Assembly (NCBI GenBank): GCA_002900995.3
Contig: CM035311.1
Location: 434,001-498,000 of the forward strand
DNA length: 64,000 nt
Direction of reading: 5' to 3'
DNA from: Ganoderma boninense
Taxonomy: Eukaryota > Basidiomycota > Agaricomycetes > Polyporales > Polyporaceae
Under the pieces are notes generated by a model. It did not search any database and had not been told where the DNA came from. It worked only from the letters and a program-made list of their open reading frames with translations. This document shows, piece by piece, positions 1-10,661 of the stretch (its first letter is position 1; every line of letters starts with the position of its first letter). The position numbers and the translations under genes are program-made.

Positions 1-606
1 GGAGCCAAACAATTGAGGGGTTGGATTGGATGCACGAAGGTCGGGCCCAGCGCATTTCGAGGTAGAAGGACGATGGTTAGAAAATGTTAGTTTTGAGAGG
101 CATGTAGTCAGAAACACGAACGCCAAAGAGGACTCGCCTTCACAGACTGGCTAAGTAACCGTATTCTAAGTACTTGGATCAGTTTCCAGACTATCAGTAC
201 TCGCCATCCAAGATTTCCGAAGATCGGTATTACGTATTATTCACTGCGCCGTTAGCGCAATGTCGTCGAGGAAATACTTAGCATGGAACCAACGGAAGAT
301 CTCTAGACTCCGCGTGCTGAGATGGCGAAACCATCGGTCCACCCCATATTCTCCGCCGGTATCCCCCTCGCTCACACGCTCACACGTAATTACGATGTGT
401 ACAGGCGGCAGCCGGACGTTACCAGCACCCATCGGACGTCAAAACCGTTGTCAATCCACGTTGAGGGTTGTTCATTGTTTGAACCTCCTCCTCACCCACG
501 TCGTTCGTTACTCTGCACTCGTGCTCAGCTGCGCTGCTGGTACGTCAATACATTTACAACCTATTCTTCCTTGTCCACTCACCGGTTCCCTGCGTCAGCA
601 TCCAAG
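1..606. other. No gene recognised at left edge
   Basis: Short open frames run through this stretch on both strands, including an in-frame extension upstream of the start chosen for the next gene. None has a recognisable motif. It could hold the promoter and 5' UTR of the gene that starts at 607. Confidence 0.3.
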
Positions 607-2010
607 ATGGCCCCAGTCGTCAGTTCAAGGGTTGAATCTACTTCTACGTCGTCACTCGCTATCCGATCCCCACAGCTTACACCGCTGAACCCCACCATCG
701 GTTCCGCTTCCCCTTGGCCTCACGCATCCGAACCATCCACTTCAGCAAACGGCACTCCTACCGCGCCCCCAATTTCTTTCGTTGGAACCAGTGGAGAATC
801 TGAAGTTGACCTTCCGACGCTGTCTGGCCGACTCCATGCTTTGCGGGAAATTCTTGGCCACCTTAATGCTTCGTTGACTTCGCTCAACGAGTCCCATCGT
901 TTCGTCGACACCCAAGTCCGTGACCTGGAGACATATATCAGTGGCCTTACAATCACCCCTCCTGACGAGTCCAACAATGCGCCTCCTGGCACCCCTCAAC
1001 TGAAGGTCTATCCTCGTCAGAACAAGTCAAGCTTGTGGAGGAAGATCTGCGGCACCTTTGTACGTCCTATGTTATGTTTTCGTTGTTGCTTCTATGTTGC
1101 TAACTTGCAACTTATTTTTGTCGCATGCACAAAGTGAGTATCTCATGTATATCCTATCTGCTCCCCGTTGGTTTTGTGATTTACTTTCTATGCCTTGGCC
1201 TTCAAATCTTGTTACATTATTGTGGCAGTTTACTCTTACAAGGACATTTGTATTGGCACTACCCATTGTGGGGAGGAACGGGTGTATTGTTCATTACTTT
1301 TCTGTCGCCTTTGTTATTCAAACATTCAAATGGGTTAATTGGTTGTCCGTAATTTGTGCTCTCATCTGTCCCTACCTTAGCCAAGGTGAAATCTAGGCCA
1401 CAACCCCAACCAGCCACAGGACAGTCCGCTTCCGCTGCCTGCCACAACGACCTCAGCAGCAGCAACGCTGGCCCCAAGGGCATCAAGGCACTCTCGTTCC
1501 CCGAGTCGTCCTCTGTGGTGTCCCTCCCGACTGCTCCTGTATCTGCCGCTGAACCAGTACTTGCCGTGCCAGACCCCCATCGCCGCCGTCCCCAGCGTCG
1601 TGCCATCAAACTCGGACGACGAATGGAAAGACCTTGTAATAATGAAGGAGATTGACGAGTTCACGCCGCCTCTGCGCCAGGCCGAGCTGCCCACAATGAC
1701 CATGGCCGGAAATAAGGCCAATACCGAGGGCGATAAGGACCGAGCGAGCGAGATGGCGATGGCGATGCTCGCACATGAACTGGAGGGCGAGCTCGGGACC
1801 ATGGAGCAGGACGAGTACTTTGGTGAGGGCGATGACTGCCTTGAGGCGGCGGCTGTCTCTCCTGTTGAGGAGCGTAAGCCGATGAGTTTGAAGGACTAGG
1901 CAGCCAGTGGGAGCGTAGGGCTCTTTGAAGAAGACAACGACTACTCGAGCAGTGACGATAGCGAGGTCGAGCGAGTGGCTGATAGTGCTCGACTTGCCTG
2001 GGACAGGTAG
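607..2010 (+). pseudogene. Ser/Pro-rich gene with an in-frame stop, unrecognised
   Basis: Not a recognised family. Exon 1 (607-1059, 151 codons) is Ser/Thr/Pro-rich, followed by a short helical stretch (about residues 75-120) with regular Leu spacing, and ends at a good GTACGT donor. Coding-like sequence resumes near 1381 and continues in a second frame from about 1561, with an acidic patch (DDEWKDL, then EGELGTMEQDEYFGEG). That frame meets TAG at 1897-1899, then stays open for another 36 codons with the same acidic, Ser-rich character (EEDNDYSSSDDSEVE) to TAG at 2008-2010. The simplest reading is a nonsense mutation in a decaying gene; an unrecognised intron around 1897 is the alternative. 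The splice acceptor for exon 2 could not be fixed. Lies convergent to the RING gene at 2089. Confidence 0.4.
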
Positions 2011-2088
2011 CTCTGTGACCATGATCCATGCGCACATTGACCTAATTACATGAACGATGACTATCATTAGATGACCATCCCTTCCCCT

Positions 2089-3105
2089 TCAGATATCCGA
2101 CATCTCTCTCATATCGACGGGGAAGAAATCATCCCAAAAGGCGGCTTCGAAGGCCCGCGCCTCGGACTCTGGTTCGTCTCCTTGTGAGTCTGCCATGGTT
2201 GCCGACAAGTGCTGTAATGCGAATATGAAGGTGGGTTTTCTAGTGACGCGACAACGGCATTCCGGGCAAGTGTATTTGGGCTGGGGAGATAGCGCAAGAA
2301 GCACGTCGATATCGGCAAAGATGCGCCTTCGTGTCAACACCGGCAGCGACAAATCGCGGACCGCGCTCCACATTTGCGGCGACACCAGGTCTTTCGGGCT
2401 GTAACCGTAAGTGATCATATGGGCTGAAAGAGAGCATTGGAACCACTCCTTGATGCAGTCGGAACAGTAGGTATGACCGCAGGCAAGGCTGAAGGGTCAA
2501 CGTCAGTAACAGAGAACCACATATAATGCAAACCGGACGTACGCAACGGGTCTCCTCATGCGAGAAGTACATATTTCACAAGCCAAACTTTTGTTCATAC
2601 AAGACAACATCTAAAAGATATAAGTCATCAGCCGCCAACCGATACGTCTGGCACTCACCACTCGCGTCATAGTAAGCTCTCTTTTACGATCTCTAATCTA
2701 CAAAATGAAGCGACATTATTCACTCCGGTCTATACATGCTGCATCACGCTCACTTACCGTGGCATTGGCTTCCTCAATAGCAGCTTTTAGCCGTATGATT
2801 TCCTGCGGATCCATGAACATTCAACGAAAGTCTAATGTTGTACAAATGACGACTCTCACCTTTTCCGCTTCCACCAACCGACGATCCATGACGCCGTTTG
2901 ACGACATGAACGTATTTGCAGTTGGGGGGGAAGCTCGCATGTTCTGCATGGCTCGGATAACGTGTGTCCGAGGCAGGGGTCGAACTCGAGAAGGAGGCGC
3001 CGCTATGGAATGATCAAAGCTTCGAAGGGCGGGTCGTTTCGGTTCCGGGTGCTCGTGATCGTGGTCCTCATGAAGACTATGATAGGAACGTTTGACAGGA
3101 TGCAT
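2089..3105 (-). CDS. RING-finger protein with coiled coil (probable E3 ubiquitin ligase)
   Basis: Likely an E3 ubiquitin ligase of the C3HC4 RING type. The start at 3105 follows a TATA box by about 75 bp. Exon 1 is basic and His/Glu-rich. Small middle exons encode a Leu/Glu/Lys-rich helix (EIIRLKAAIEEANAT, then IRDRKRELTMTRV) that looks like a coiled coil just ahead of the RING. The RING is split by introns: CEIC in one exon, CGHTYCSDC after an intron (donor GTACGT near 2543), and the last pair CPEC near 2255-2270 after a long loop that holds the segment around DLVSPQMWSAVRDL. All eight metal ligands are seen. The C-terminal tail is acidic. The substrate is unknown. Family call is good; exact exon borders of the small exons are inferred from splice consensus only. 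Confidence 0.72.
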
Positions 3106-3180
3106 AGTGCCGTCTGAATGTGCAGGACAGAGACGTTAGAGGGACGGAATGGAAACTTTTTGGACAAGGAGAGAAGTCGG

Positions 3181-3189
3181 ATTTATATA
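3181..3189 (-). promoter_or_regulatory. TATA box of the RING gene
   Basis: On the minus strand this reads TATATAAAT, about 75 bp upstream of the start codon at 3105. Spacing fits a fungal core promoter with a short 5' UTR. Confidence 0.45.
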
Positions 3190-3190
3190 C

Positions 3191-3895
3191 TTGAGCGCGT
3201 CCGACGTTGCTTTGCGTTACTTTGGGGGCTGCGCGCCGTCTAATCAGTGGATCGACCCCGAGCGCAAGTCAGACAATGAAAGTCGCTTGTGAGCGTCCGC
3301 TGACTTTCCCAGCGGCTTTGGTATGGAACGAAGCTACATTGAACACGTTAGGGGCAGCCGAGCGGGACTTCCCCTGACCGGGAATCACAGTTCAGAAGCA
3401 TATCGTTCATGGATCTCAGGAAACGGGACAATTGGACTGCGGGACCACGCGCGGTGGTGACCTGGGAAACAAGGACCAGGCCCTATATCGCGACAAGGCT
3501 AGGCGCGACAACGAGCGCAACTTCGGGCATAAACATTTCGGATGACCGATGTTCACCAGACCGAAGCGGTCGTACACGTCGGCCCGAAACCTCGTTCGCG
3601 CCTCCTAGTACGAACACCCAGCCACAAGATGATATATGGGTAAGGTGCAAGACAGCGTGCAGGAACTGCGGACACTCAGCATACATGGACGGAAACAACG
3701 TCAAGGTCCGAATAAAAGTCGAGAGCGGTGGGAACGCACCTGTTGGGGTGATCTAGGGAAGGCAACACATGGCGTACGTTAGATGTGCCGTACCCTCGCA
3801 CCTTGGGTCCAGAGGGGCAACCGAAGTAGGTTGCCATCAACAGGCTATTCGCAACTTCCTCCGGATGTGAGATGACGACGAGACCTGTCGCATGT
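3191..3895. other. Intergenic, no gene recognised
   Basis: A 115-codon open frame (3409-3756, +) overlaps a 73-codon one on the opposite strand. Neither has a motif, credible splice sites or a paralogue in the window. The stretch separates the RING promoter from repeat R1. Confidence 0.3.
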
Positions 3896-4489
3896 ACAAC
3901 GAAAGCATGAGAACGTGCCCTGCGAAAGGTACGACATGGCTTACCGCGATTTCCAGCCGGCGAGACGGGCGCAGGAGGCAAGGGGGCTAGAGAGCGATCG
4001 GACGGCGAGAGATCGCAGGACCGGCCGCGCGGAAGATGTCGCCCGGGACAGAAGGGAGAACGAGAGACCTGCAGGTGGAGCGGACGGTGGTCGCGGCTGG
4101 GGGCGCGATGGCGCGGCGGCGGGGACTGGGGAGAGGGAAGAGCGCACCATGGCCGCACGGCGCCGCCGCTGCCAGCACCGACTCCAGCACCGCCCCACGA
4201 CCCGCTGGCTGGCCACACGGTGCCTGCGCAGACAGAGTCGCGATGGGCTAGCCATCGTCGTCGGAGAAGCGGGCGGGAGTGGGTGGGAGCGTGGGCCCTC
4301 AAGCGAACCACGGCCTGAGGGCGGAAGGAGACAGAAGCAGGAAGAGGCAGGACGGGCAGGGTGGGAACTGTTGAACTCCGGTCGGCCGCCAGCCAATCCC
4401 CGGGCATCTCCTGCCTTCTCCGGATGCCCAATATGGCATCTCAAGCGCCCAAGAAGCCCGAGCCAGCGGACTCGGGCCCCAGCCGGGCC
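3896..4489 (+). repeat. Dispersed repeat R1, copy 1 (594 bp)
   Basis: Nearly identical to 8552-9143 in the same orientation. The differences noticed are one substitution (GAGAGCGAT against GAGGGCGAT) and a 2 bp indel (GAGAGACC against GAGACC), which explains 594 against 592 bp. Identity starts at ACAACGAAAGC and stops sharply at CAGCCGGGCC. The unit is GC-rich. It keeps long overlapping open frames on both strands, as expected from base composition, and no transposase, RT or integrase motif is visible. No terminal inverted repeat or clear target duplication was found. Could be a non-autonomous element, a solo LTR-like remnant or a recent segmental copy. Confidence 0.85.
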
Positions 4490-4683
4490 TCGCTTGTCAC
4501 GATCAACTCTACTTGACGCTGCTGGGCCTTCCATTGTTCGACAATATAGGACAATAAGCAGCGGTCAGGTACTCGGATGATCATCCGACCATTACTGTTA
4601 CACTGGGATAGGCCGTTTCTTTGTGAAAGGAGAGCCGGGGTTTCAAGAGATCATACCGAAGCTGTCTATATGCTCCAAGCTAC

Positions 4684-6045
4684 CTAATGACGCGGGACTT
4701 TCACCATCATCGCTGCGTCACCACCATTCCCAACCCTAACTTTGAGCCTCTCTTCCTTGAATCGCTGGACACCGAGATGTATGCTTCCCACCTGAACCTC
4801 TAATGGGATCTCGGACCCAATGATACCAGGCATGGAGAGCTTCTGAATGAGTTGAGAGAGCTCTTCTTCGACCGCAAGCAATGTTTGCATTGTGGCCGCG
4901 ACTTGCAGTACGGCAAGACGCCGATAGGTATTGACGTTCTGGAGCACTGTGACCCGACGCTCGAGGTCCAACAGCCTTCCCTTGTTGCCTCCAAATGCCG
5001 TCCAGAGCTCGGAGAGCAGATTACCGCGGGTAATCGCCGCTACGAGGTCTTCTTCCACGCAAAGTACCTGAACCCTTGACAGGTGTCCCTCAAGGACGTC
5101 GAGTGCTGCCATCGTCCTAGTGGCCTCCACTAGGATATCAGTCACCTGGGTTGCTAGCAGTTTGGCGACGGCTTCGAAGGAGCGAAGGATTGCTGTCCGA
5201 GCATCCTGTGACTTTGATGACCCGGAACCTTCTATGGATCGCAATGCGTGTTCATCGAAGGCAATCAACCTAGTAACACATTGAGTCAAGCGTATGAGAG
5301 CAATGATGAAATGTTATACTGACGTATCCATAGCGCTGTATATCTTTGACGACAACTTCTGCAGTGCTCGTCCTGCGGACTTGGAGTCTACGACGAAGTC
5401 GTGCAGAGCGGCCACCAGCAGGTTGCGATTCGGAATGCTGCTTGCATTGACTACGACTACCAGGTCCTTGATAGCGATCTCCGCGTGTTTAACGTCCACT
5501 GCGAGGGACAATCCCTTCTCCGATTGCACAAGGAGAGCGTCAATGGCGCGCCCTTGGACGTCCATAAGGGTGGGATAGTCGGCGTGGGCGAGAGGGATGC
5601 CGTCAGTAATGCGTACGTCGTGGATGTTGCACTTCGCGAGACGAGAGGCGATCGGGAGAAGACAAAGGGTTGTAATCGCAGTCTCGAGGGCGGCCCCGAC
5701 ACAAGTGCGAAGTCCTTCCTTGATGGTATGCGCTGCCCGGACCAAGGCTGTAACGCCCTGCGTGGCGTTCTGTGCGGAAGCGGATAGGAAGGTGATGGCA
5801 TTCCAGGGAGTCGATCCGAGCACGATGCGGGCTACAGCTGTACCAGCATACGACCCAATTAAAAACGCAACGCATACTGCAAGGGGTACTTTAAGGAAGT
5901 CCGCTGCGGTGGTAATGACATCGGCGAAAAAATTGGCGATGGCAGCGACAGCACATAGGCACCGTGTCCTGATACTGAGTGGAGTAGAATCGTCCTGGAA
6001 TTTGGGATGGCCGTCCGGCAGATTGGGAGTTTCTGGGCTAGCCAT
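4684..6045 (-). CDS. Membrane-anchored coiled-coil protein, unrecognised
   Basis: Two exons: 6045-5324 and 5269-4684, joined across a short intron (donor GTCAGT, acceptor CTAG). The splice completes a Thr codon and continues as LIAFDEHALRSIEG, so the frame is clear. About 435 residues. The N-terminal part has hydrophobic stretches (around AVAAIANFFADVITTAA and LAVCVAFLIGSYAG, residues 30-75), suggesting one or two membrane segments. The rest is helical, with Leu-rich heptad-like runs (LEGHLSRVQVL, LLDLERRVTVLQNV, LAVEEELSQLIQKL) typical of a coiled coil. Similar membrane/coiled-coil proteins of unknown function are common in mushrooms; no function is assigned. It is head-to-head with the coiled-coil gene at 6527. 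Confidence 0.7.
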
Positions 6046-6526
6046 CTAACGATGGACTACGTCAGCTCTCGGACGATGACTTTAAGACAGAACTTTTGAA
6101 AAGTGACCCATAGCAAGACACAGAACCGAAACTCACGAGGCTGAAGGGGGTGACTGGAAATTTCGAAGTGGTAGTCGAAGTTGGGGAGCTTCGTGTTTCC
6201 CTCAAATGATATAGAAGAGTGCCAAAGGATCACCAGCGCAGCCGAATGGTCAATATTGGACAAAAGAAACACGACAATAACATCACAAGCCGGAGGAACA
6301 CTTAGCGGTCCAGGTCAGGGACGGCGATGCCTGAGAACTAAGCACCCAAAGCGGCCGATGGGATCTACGACTCAGGTGCTGAGGGGATAGACGGATATGG
6401 CTGTGATATGTAGGAGCATGACCCTGGGATTGTCTGGTATACGTTCTCGCGCGAGAAAATAGATCTTTGGGGGGTTGATTCGCGGAGCGACGTAGCTTTG
6501 GCCCTCCTCTTCTCGTAGTCTCCTCC

Positions 6527-7817
6527 ATGTCCACCCAGACGGCAGACGAAACCTGGACGGCCGACATTCGGACGGTAGAGGATACTCAAACGGCCGACGA
6601 GGCTCAGATGGAGGACTTGAGCGGTGACGGCACTGAGGTGGTCTCAATTCGCTTCTGTAACCTCTCATTGACTGATTCAAGTTTACAGTCAGGACTGTCG
6701 GAAGTTGTTGGCTTGTGTCCGTTGCCCCCGACGCCCATACACAGCCTGTTCACAGAAAATGAGCGGCTTCGTTCTGTGAGAGACTCGTCAACTTTAATGC
6801 AATCCTTATTTATCTTGGCCTAGGAAAATGAGGCATACGTCCGCGATATCGAAGCGCTGAGTGAACAGGTACTCGGACACCAGCATCACTTGGAGATGGC
6901 CGAAAGACGGCTAGAGGATCAAAGCCGGACGATAAGTCAGCTTCAAGCTCGTGCCGAAAACCTCAAAAGTCGGTTGGAAGACTCGTACTATACCGGGAAC
7001 GACATGACACAGCATCGTCAAAGGAGTAAGTGTCGAGCTTCGTTGCTTTGTAGTATAGAGCCTCATCTACCTTTTATTAGTTCAACTGTCAGAGGTTAGC
7101 ATGACTTCAGCCTATGTGATCAATGAGTCAACCTGATCCCATTTCCGCTTTATAGCAAGGGGTGCAAACTCTTCGATGGACATCCGTGCGTGTTGCCTTA
7201 TGATCTCTCTTCGCGGTGTGGAAACTCATGGGATCGGGGAGGAAGGACAATCTGTGCCCCATGTGCGATCAATGCCGACAGATTTTCTCGGAACGGGAGC
7301 GCACCTCTGAAGAACAATTGGAAAAAGCCCAAGTGGTCCAGCTGCGGGCCATCGTCGAGGAGTTGAAAACTGTTCTTCGCAACGTGCAAGAACTGAACAC
7401 CTCGAGACATGACACTTGGCTACATCATCAAAGTAAGCGATTGAAAAGTAACAATGCCGATACCAGAGGCTCACGAGTCGTCAGCCGACGAATATGCGCT
7501 AGTGCTTAGAGGCAGCCCACAACACCAGGCAATCACCCGCAGGGATATGCAGGAAACGATAACGTATCAAGGCAAACACTCATCTCATGGTCGTATGTAC
7601 CACTTCCGCTCCTCGTAAGGATGAGTTGCTGACACAATGTGCCTCAGTAGTCGTATGGGTCGTGCGCCACTGTGTCGGCTGGGCATTGCTAACACTGTTA
7701 GCCATCGTGGCGTGGCAAGTGGAACGCGCGATGTCCGTGAGTGGCCAAGACAAGCTCCATGCTACATCTCATGTTGAAGAACACTTGGACTGGAAGCGCT
7801 ACGCAGGCCTGAGATGA
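6527..7817 (+). CDS. Coiled-coil protein with C-terminal membrane segment, unrecognised
   Basis: Multi-exon gene. Exon 1 (6527-6775) is Thr/Asp/Glu-rich and contains CNLSLTDSSLQ. Exon 2 (from 6824, phase 0) is a clear coiled coil (EDQSRTISQLQARAENLKSR). Further exons include LCPMCDQCRQIFSERER near 7255-7300, a possible half zinc ribbon, then another coiled coil (EKAQVVQLRAIVEELKTVL). The last exon carries one strong hydrophobic span (VVVWVVRHCVGWALLTLLAI) near 7650-7710 and ends at 7817. The layout suggests a membrane-anchored filament-like or tether protein. Several small exon joins (7020-7230, 7430-7590) are inferred. It lies divergent from the gene at 4684-6045, which has a similar architecture; the two may be related in function. 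Confidence 0.5.
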
Positions 7818-8551
7818 ATTCATGACTGAGTCCAATGGCGTCTGTTAATTGAATGTAGATAATGGGGCAAATTGCACAACTGGCTGCACGATGACATCCG
7901 TCCAAGAATGCATGCTTGCAACGCTAAGTTTCAACGAAAGAATGGTTTGGCTAATAACATAGCAACCCGTCTGCAGCTGGCGTATCTCACGCAACTATGC
8001 CAAGTCTACATACACATCATGACCAGACACAGTCGCGAGCAGGGCTCTTCGAAACGGTCATCGATTTAGGGGAAAACTATGACAAACTCACCACAGAGAG
8101 CGGACATAGACAGTCCAATGCTCACTGCTATCATCTTCTCGAAGTGGAAGCCGAACAACCTGGACTCACGAGACCATGAATAAGTATCACATGTGACATG
8201 TAGCAAAATTGAGCATACCAAAACAAGCGATGTGTGGACGTGGGCGGTAATCCAGTGGCAGTAGCTATGGATAAACTCGCGAATTTCTAAGCATATCGAT
8301 ATCCTGTCAGCGAGGAAGCTATGACGACAGCGAGGGCGCGGGGGGGGGAGACATGGGAGGTCGCCGACAGGTGGTAATAACGGTAGGAGGGAAGAGGATG
8401 TGACTGCAGAAGACAACACTCACGAAGGACCTGCAGGCGGAAGGACACAGAAGAACGGTCATGACCGGGGATGCCGCCTCCTTCAGCCATGCGTGGAAAC
8501 GCTGTAGCTGGCGACAAGGACAACGAGGATCCGGAAGACAAGGCCTGTCAC
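7818..8551. other. Intergenic, no gene recognised
   Basis: Only short overlapping open frames on both strands, without motifs. It contains a run of nine or more G at about 8341 and lies just ahead of R1 copy 2. Confidence 0.3.
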
Positions 8552-9143
8552 ACAACGAAAGCATGAGAACGTGCCCTGCGAAAGGTACGACATGGCTTAC
8601 CGCGATTTCCAGCCGGCGAGACGGGCGCAGGAGGCAAGGGGGCTAGAGGGCGATCGGACGGCGAGAGATCGCAGGACCGGCCGCGCGGAAGATGTCGCCC
8701 GGGACAGAAGGGAGAACGAGACCTGCAGGTGGAGCGGACGGTGGTCGCGGCTGGGGGCGCGATGGCGCGGCGGCGGGGACTGGGGAGAGGGAAGAGCGCA
8801 CCATGGCCGCACGGCGCCGCCGCTGCCAGCACCGACTCCAGCACCGCCCCACGACCCGCTGGCTGGCCACACGGTGCCTGCGCAGACAGAGTCGCGATGG
8901 GCTAGCCATCGTCGTCGGAGAAGCGGGCGGGAGTGGGTGGGAGCGTGGGCCCTCAAGCGAACCACGGCCTGAGGGCGGAAGGAGACAGAAGCAGGAAGAG
9001 GCAGGACGGGCAGGGTGGGAACTGTTGAACTCCGGTCGGCCGCCAGCCAATCCCCGGGCATCTCCTGCCTTCTCCGGATGCCCAATATGGCATCTCAAGC
9101 GCCCAAGAAGCCCGAGCCAGCGGACTCGGGCCCCAGCCGGGCC
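8552..9143 (+). repeat. Dispersed repeat R1, copy 2 (592 bp)
   Basis: Direct copy of 3896-4489; see that entry for the differences. Left flanks of both copies share CCTGTC a few bases before the repeat (AGACCTGTCGCATGT against AGGCCTGTCACAC), and right flanks diverge at once after GGGCC. The high identity over nearly 600 bp with unrelated flanks implies a recent copying event about 4.65 kb apart. Confidence 0.85.
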
Positions 9144-10661
9144 CTGCCAATGCATCCACATGGTTGGTTCGCCCATCGACCGAGGCATATGGCTTTCGTA
9201 TGGGAACAAATAAACCCCGATAGCTCGTGTCCTTTATTGTGCCTCCAGGGTCGACAGAACAATAGATGACAACATTTGTTCAGCCAATTTGCGTCGCCCA
9301 CGCCCGCGGGCGCTTGCAATGCCATTTCTGGCTCGCCGACTTTGTCCGCAGTTATCCGGAGATGGCCGAGACTCCCACCATCATCCTTCCCGCCGCTGGC
9401 TTTCTGCTCGCTGTGCCCAGTTAGCCCCCTGCGGTCTTGTCTCACTCCTTCAGTCCGTCAGCACTGCTAGCTGTCAGCAAAGCGGTCCCAGGATCGTTTC
9501 CAGCAACTCCGGTATGCCCTGTCTATCCCCGTCGTCAGGACTTCTAAGGTCCTCCAGCTCTCAGGTACGGCTTCCCATCGCTAATACTCTCTGAATTCCG
9601 TCCTCTCAGCCCCATCATCCAACCGACCACTGTTGCCCGACGGCAATGGCGAACACCTTCGTATCCTCGGCATTTCCTGTCTTCTTTGCGGGTACCAGCC
9701 ACAGTTCTTGCATGCGGTCCTTACGTCCCACATCGCTGGATGGCCATTGTCCCAGGAGATGGCAGGACTCTTATGATGGCCATTGTCCCCGCAAGTTGAA
9801 GGGATCACTTGTGAACAGTCCGCAGCTCCGAAAGGTACGTTACGTACTCCATGAAGGGAAGGATAGGGCTGACGTTCTTTCCGCCCGCTACGGCTCGCTC
9901 GGTCCCCTCGCAACCACCCTACCGGCTCCGCCAATGGCGTTTCGAACTGTTTTGAGCGCGTTCGTTGTGGTGAATTCCTCACCCGCTTGTCAAGTCTTGA
10001 CATTCAGTGGTCTTCCATCGCTTTATGTCGTATCCGCGCCGACGGCAGTAGGTCCTGCACTTTACTTCCGAGGTCTTGTGCCCGTGTTTTTTTCTCCCTT
10101 TTGCGCATGGCGTTAACGATTATATTGTAACCCACGACAGGATCCCACAATACTTCGTCGGTCATGATTCTGACAACAAGCGATAGTCGTGTGCATCGAC
10201 AGTCTCTTAATTGTACATGAATGTGTAGCTATCGCTTAGCAGGCGTCCTCGTCGCTATTGTTCGTGCCGAGGCAAAATTCCGCCGTCTAGTGGCCATTCT
10301 TTCCTCGCGCGGGTACTACAGTTCGTATTCCTTTGTCCTACTTCCCGTTAGCGATGTCCCTGAATCAAAATTCAGTCATCGCAGCTCGGTTGCCCGTATC
10401 TAGTTTTACCCTCGTTCCGAGGGCCGCGTAACGGTATCTATCCCGCGGCGGCCAGATTCTTGTCGGGTATAACCCTGACTTTAGCTGCCTTGTGTCTTCC
10501 TGGTCAATGCGATGTCCGGCTCGCATGGCATGCCCAGATGAGTTCACGGATTGCGTCTCACTGTCGAGGACCTTTTGTTTGTCAAAAGTTGTGGAGCTCT
10601 TTGCTATATATCCTTCACGACGTCCCGGGAGGAGCACACCCGAGGGGGTTTTGCCACATTG
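9144..10661. other. Long intergenic region, no gene recognised
   Basis: Open frames of about 100-156 codons occur on both strands but show no motif or consistent splice pattern. A 15 bp direct repeat GATGGCCATTGTCCC occurs twice near 9738 and 9775. The right part should hold the promoter of the F-box gene at 10662. Confidence 0.3.

Noticed and set aside
3409..3756. 115-codon open frame between the RING gene and R1
   Set aside because: No motif, no splice support, and an equally open antisense frame.
3915..4580. 221-codon open frame and long antisense frames in R1
   Set aside because: They are high-GC frames rich in Arg, Gly, Pro and Ala on both strands, identical in the second copy and without motifs; best explained by composition.
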